A stretch of DNA of 5,954 nt, from positions 1 through 5,954 of the forward strand of contig CAYMTN010000296.1 of the NCBI GenBank assembly GCA_964393335.1, in the 5' to 3' direction. The position numbers and the translations under genes are program-made. Below are positions 4,914-5,954 of the stretch, piece by piece. The stretch is from CAYMTN01 sp964393335. Its GTDB lineage: Bacteria; Chloroflexota; Anaerolineae; Aggregatilineales; Aggregatilineaceae. The notes under the pieces were generated by a model. The model searched no databases and was not told the DNA's origin. It was given only the letters and a program-made list of their open reading frames with translations. The first letter of the stretch is position 1, and each line of letters starts with the position of its first letter.

Positions 4914-5954
4914 CTATGACGCCTTGTAGCCGTCCAACAGGCGGTGAATCTTCAGCGCCAGGTGCAGGTTCAGGCGCACGTCGGAGTCATCCATATCGAA
5001 CTGCAAAATTTCGGTGATACGGCCCAGCCGGTACACGAGTGTGTTACGGTGAATGTTGAGCACGTGCGCGGTGCGCGCCATGTTGCCGTTGTTGGCAAAA
5101 TAGGCGTCGAGCGTGGGCAGCAGGTCGGTATGGTGCTGGTCATCATACCGGATCAGCGGCGCGAGCCAGTGATCGCAGAAATTGGTCAGCATTTTGGGGT
5201 CGCTGACGCCGAGCAGCAGCTCGTACAGGCTCAAATCCCCAAAAAACGCGACCGGCGCCTCAATCGACAGCTTGCCGGGCAGCGCCAGCGCCCGGTCGGC
5301 TTCGCGGAACGACTCGCGCAGCGCCGTCAAGCCCATCGTGGGCCGCCCGACACCTACCGTGATGTCGCCGTTCGGCGCGATCTGGGCCAGCGTGGTATGC
5401 AGCAAGTTGACCATTTGTTTGAGGCGCTGGGTTTGCTGCGGTTCGTCCAGCGGGAAGAGCAGCACCGCCCGGTCCGCATATTGCCCGACCGGGGCGTGAA
5501 TCCGGCGCTGGTTCAGCTCGTTCTGGATGATACGCACCATCCGTTCCGGCGAAAACGACCCGCCGGGACGATCATCCGCCGGCTGCCAGTGGAACAACAC
5601 GGCAGCATACCAGATTCCCGGCTGGAAGCTGTCTTGACCGGCGCGTAGCGCCAGCAGTGCATCATCCGCCGCCGGGTTGGTCAGCCAATCCGTGATCCAA
5701 TCGCGGGAAGCCGGTGGCGCTTCGACGCTCAGCTCGACCGCTTGCTGGCGCACCAGCTCGCGGGTGAGCGTGTCCACGCTGTATTCCAACGCCAGCAGGT
5801 CAAAATCGTCGGGCGTGCTGCCTGCGCTCAACGCCGAGACGTACCCGACCAGGCGGCCTTCATGGATCAACGGCGCGGTCAGCCCGGCAGGGCTTTCGAT
5901 CACCTGCCAGTCGTCCTCGTAAAACGCGCGGTCATCGAGGTCGAAGCGGCGCAC
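4914..5954 (-). CDS. PucR/CdaR-type transcriptional regulator, N-terminus outside the window
   Basis: The frame is open to the window end, so the GTG at 5952-5954 is probably internal. The visible 346 residues show three parts. Residues 19-75 (IESPAGLTAPLIHEGRLVGYVSA, then LALEYSVDTLTRELVRQQAVE) look like the end of a GAF- or PucR-type sensor domain and its linking helix. Residues about 112-235 form a CdaR GGDEF-like domain without a catalytic GGDEF motif; GVGRPTMGLTALRESFREADRAL (201-223) is its typical end. Residues about 280-338 are the PucR C-terminal helix-turn-helix, with LDAYFANNGNMARTAHVLNIHRNTLVYRLGRI as the DNA-binding core. Such proteins sense a metabolite and usually activate purine, sugar-acid or amino-acid use genes; the ligand cannot be told here. 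The gene is convergent to the protease gene, so its targets probably lie upstream of it, beyond the window. Family call firm, target unknown. Confidence 0.88.
   Translation of the reverse strand: MRRFDLDDRAFYEDDWQVIESPAGLTAPLIHEGRLVGYVSALSAGSTPDDFDLLALEYSVDTLTRELVRQQAVELSVEAPPASRDWITDWLTNPAADDALLALRAGQDSFQPGIWYAAVLFHWQPADDRPGGSFSPERMVRIIQNELNQRRIHAPVGQYADRAVLLFPLDEPQQTQRLKQMVNLLHTTLAQIAPNGDITVGVGRPTMGLTALRESFREADRALALPGKLSIEAPVAFFGDLSLYELLLGVSDPKMLTNFCDHWLAPLIRYDDQHHTDLLPTLDAYFANNGNMARTAHVLNIHRNTLVYRLGRITEILQFDMDDSDVRLNLHLALKIHRLLDGYKAS

Noticed and set aside
4944..5648. Plus-strand open frame of 234 codons opposite the PucR-type regulator
   Set aside because: Gln/Arg/Val-rich shadow of the regulator; the minus strand shows a clear PucR helix-turn-helix and CdaR-like domain.

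Overview
The window is about 6 kb of dense, GC-rich bacterial DNA (roughly 60-65% GC by eye) holding five protein genes, two of them cut by the window edges. No RNA gene, CRISPR array, insertion sequence or prophage part is visible. Gene content and protein style suggest a Chloroflexota (Anaerolineae-like) bacterium: a secreted S41 protease with a long N-terminal extension, a PucR/CdaR-type regulator, a two-domain GNAT, and a SIS plus PfkB pair. This assignment is inferred from family resemblance and is not proven by any marker gene.

Layout. Bases 1-2656 carry three plus-strand genes that look like one transcription unit. They are the 3' part of a double-SIS sugar-phosphate isomerase/deglycase-like gene, a PfkB-family kinase 7 bp later, and a GNAT acetyltransferase-like gene 69 bp later with a GTG start. 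A strong hairpin at 2675-2713 closes the unit. A comparatively AT-rich 256-bp intergenic region (2657-2912) follows. It holds operator-like dyads, a candidate promoter and a clear ribosome binding site. It leads into a 644-aa exported S41-family peptidase (2913-4847). A second hairpin (4868-4901) separates this gene from a convergent PucR/CdaR-type regulator (4914-5954, minus strand), whose N-terminus lies beyond the window.

How the genes may work together. A SIS-domain enzyme next to a PfkB kinase recalls fructosamine use (FrlB deglycase with FrlD kinase), where a sugar conjugate is phosphorylated and then cleaved. Here the kinase carries Asn where the family's catalytic Asp is expected (GAGN instead of GAGD), so it may belong to a divergent MAK32-like branch and its activity is open. 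The S41 protease appears to be transcribed on its own. It lacks the Ser-Lys dyad of classical C-terminal processing proteases and instead shows His, Ser and Glu positions like those of tricorn-type S41 enzymes. The regulator points away from all the other genes, so its targets probably lie outside the window.

I saw no convincing new multi-gene system. The best leads are the GAGN kinase paired with a SIS enzyme, the tricorn-like protease with an unassigned N-terminal domain, and the operator-like cluster upstream of it.
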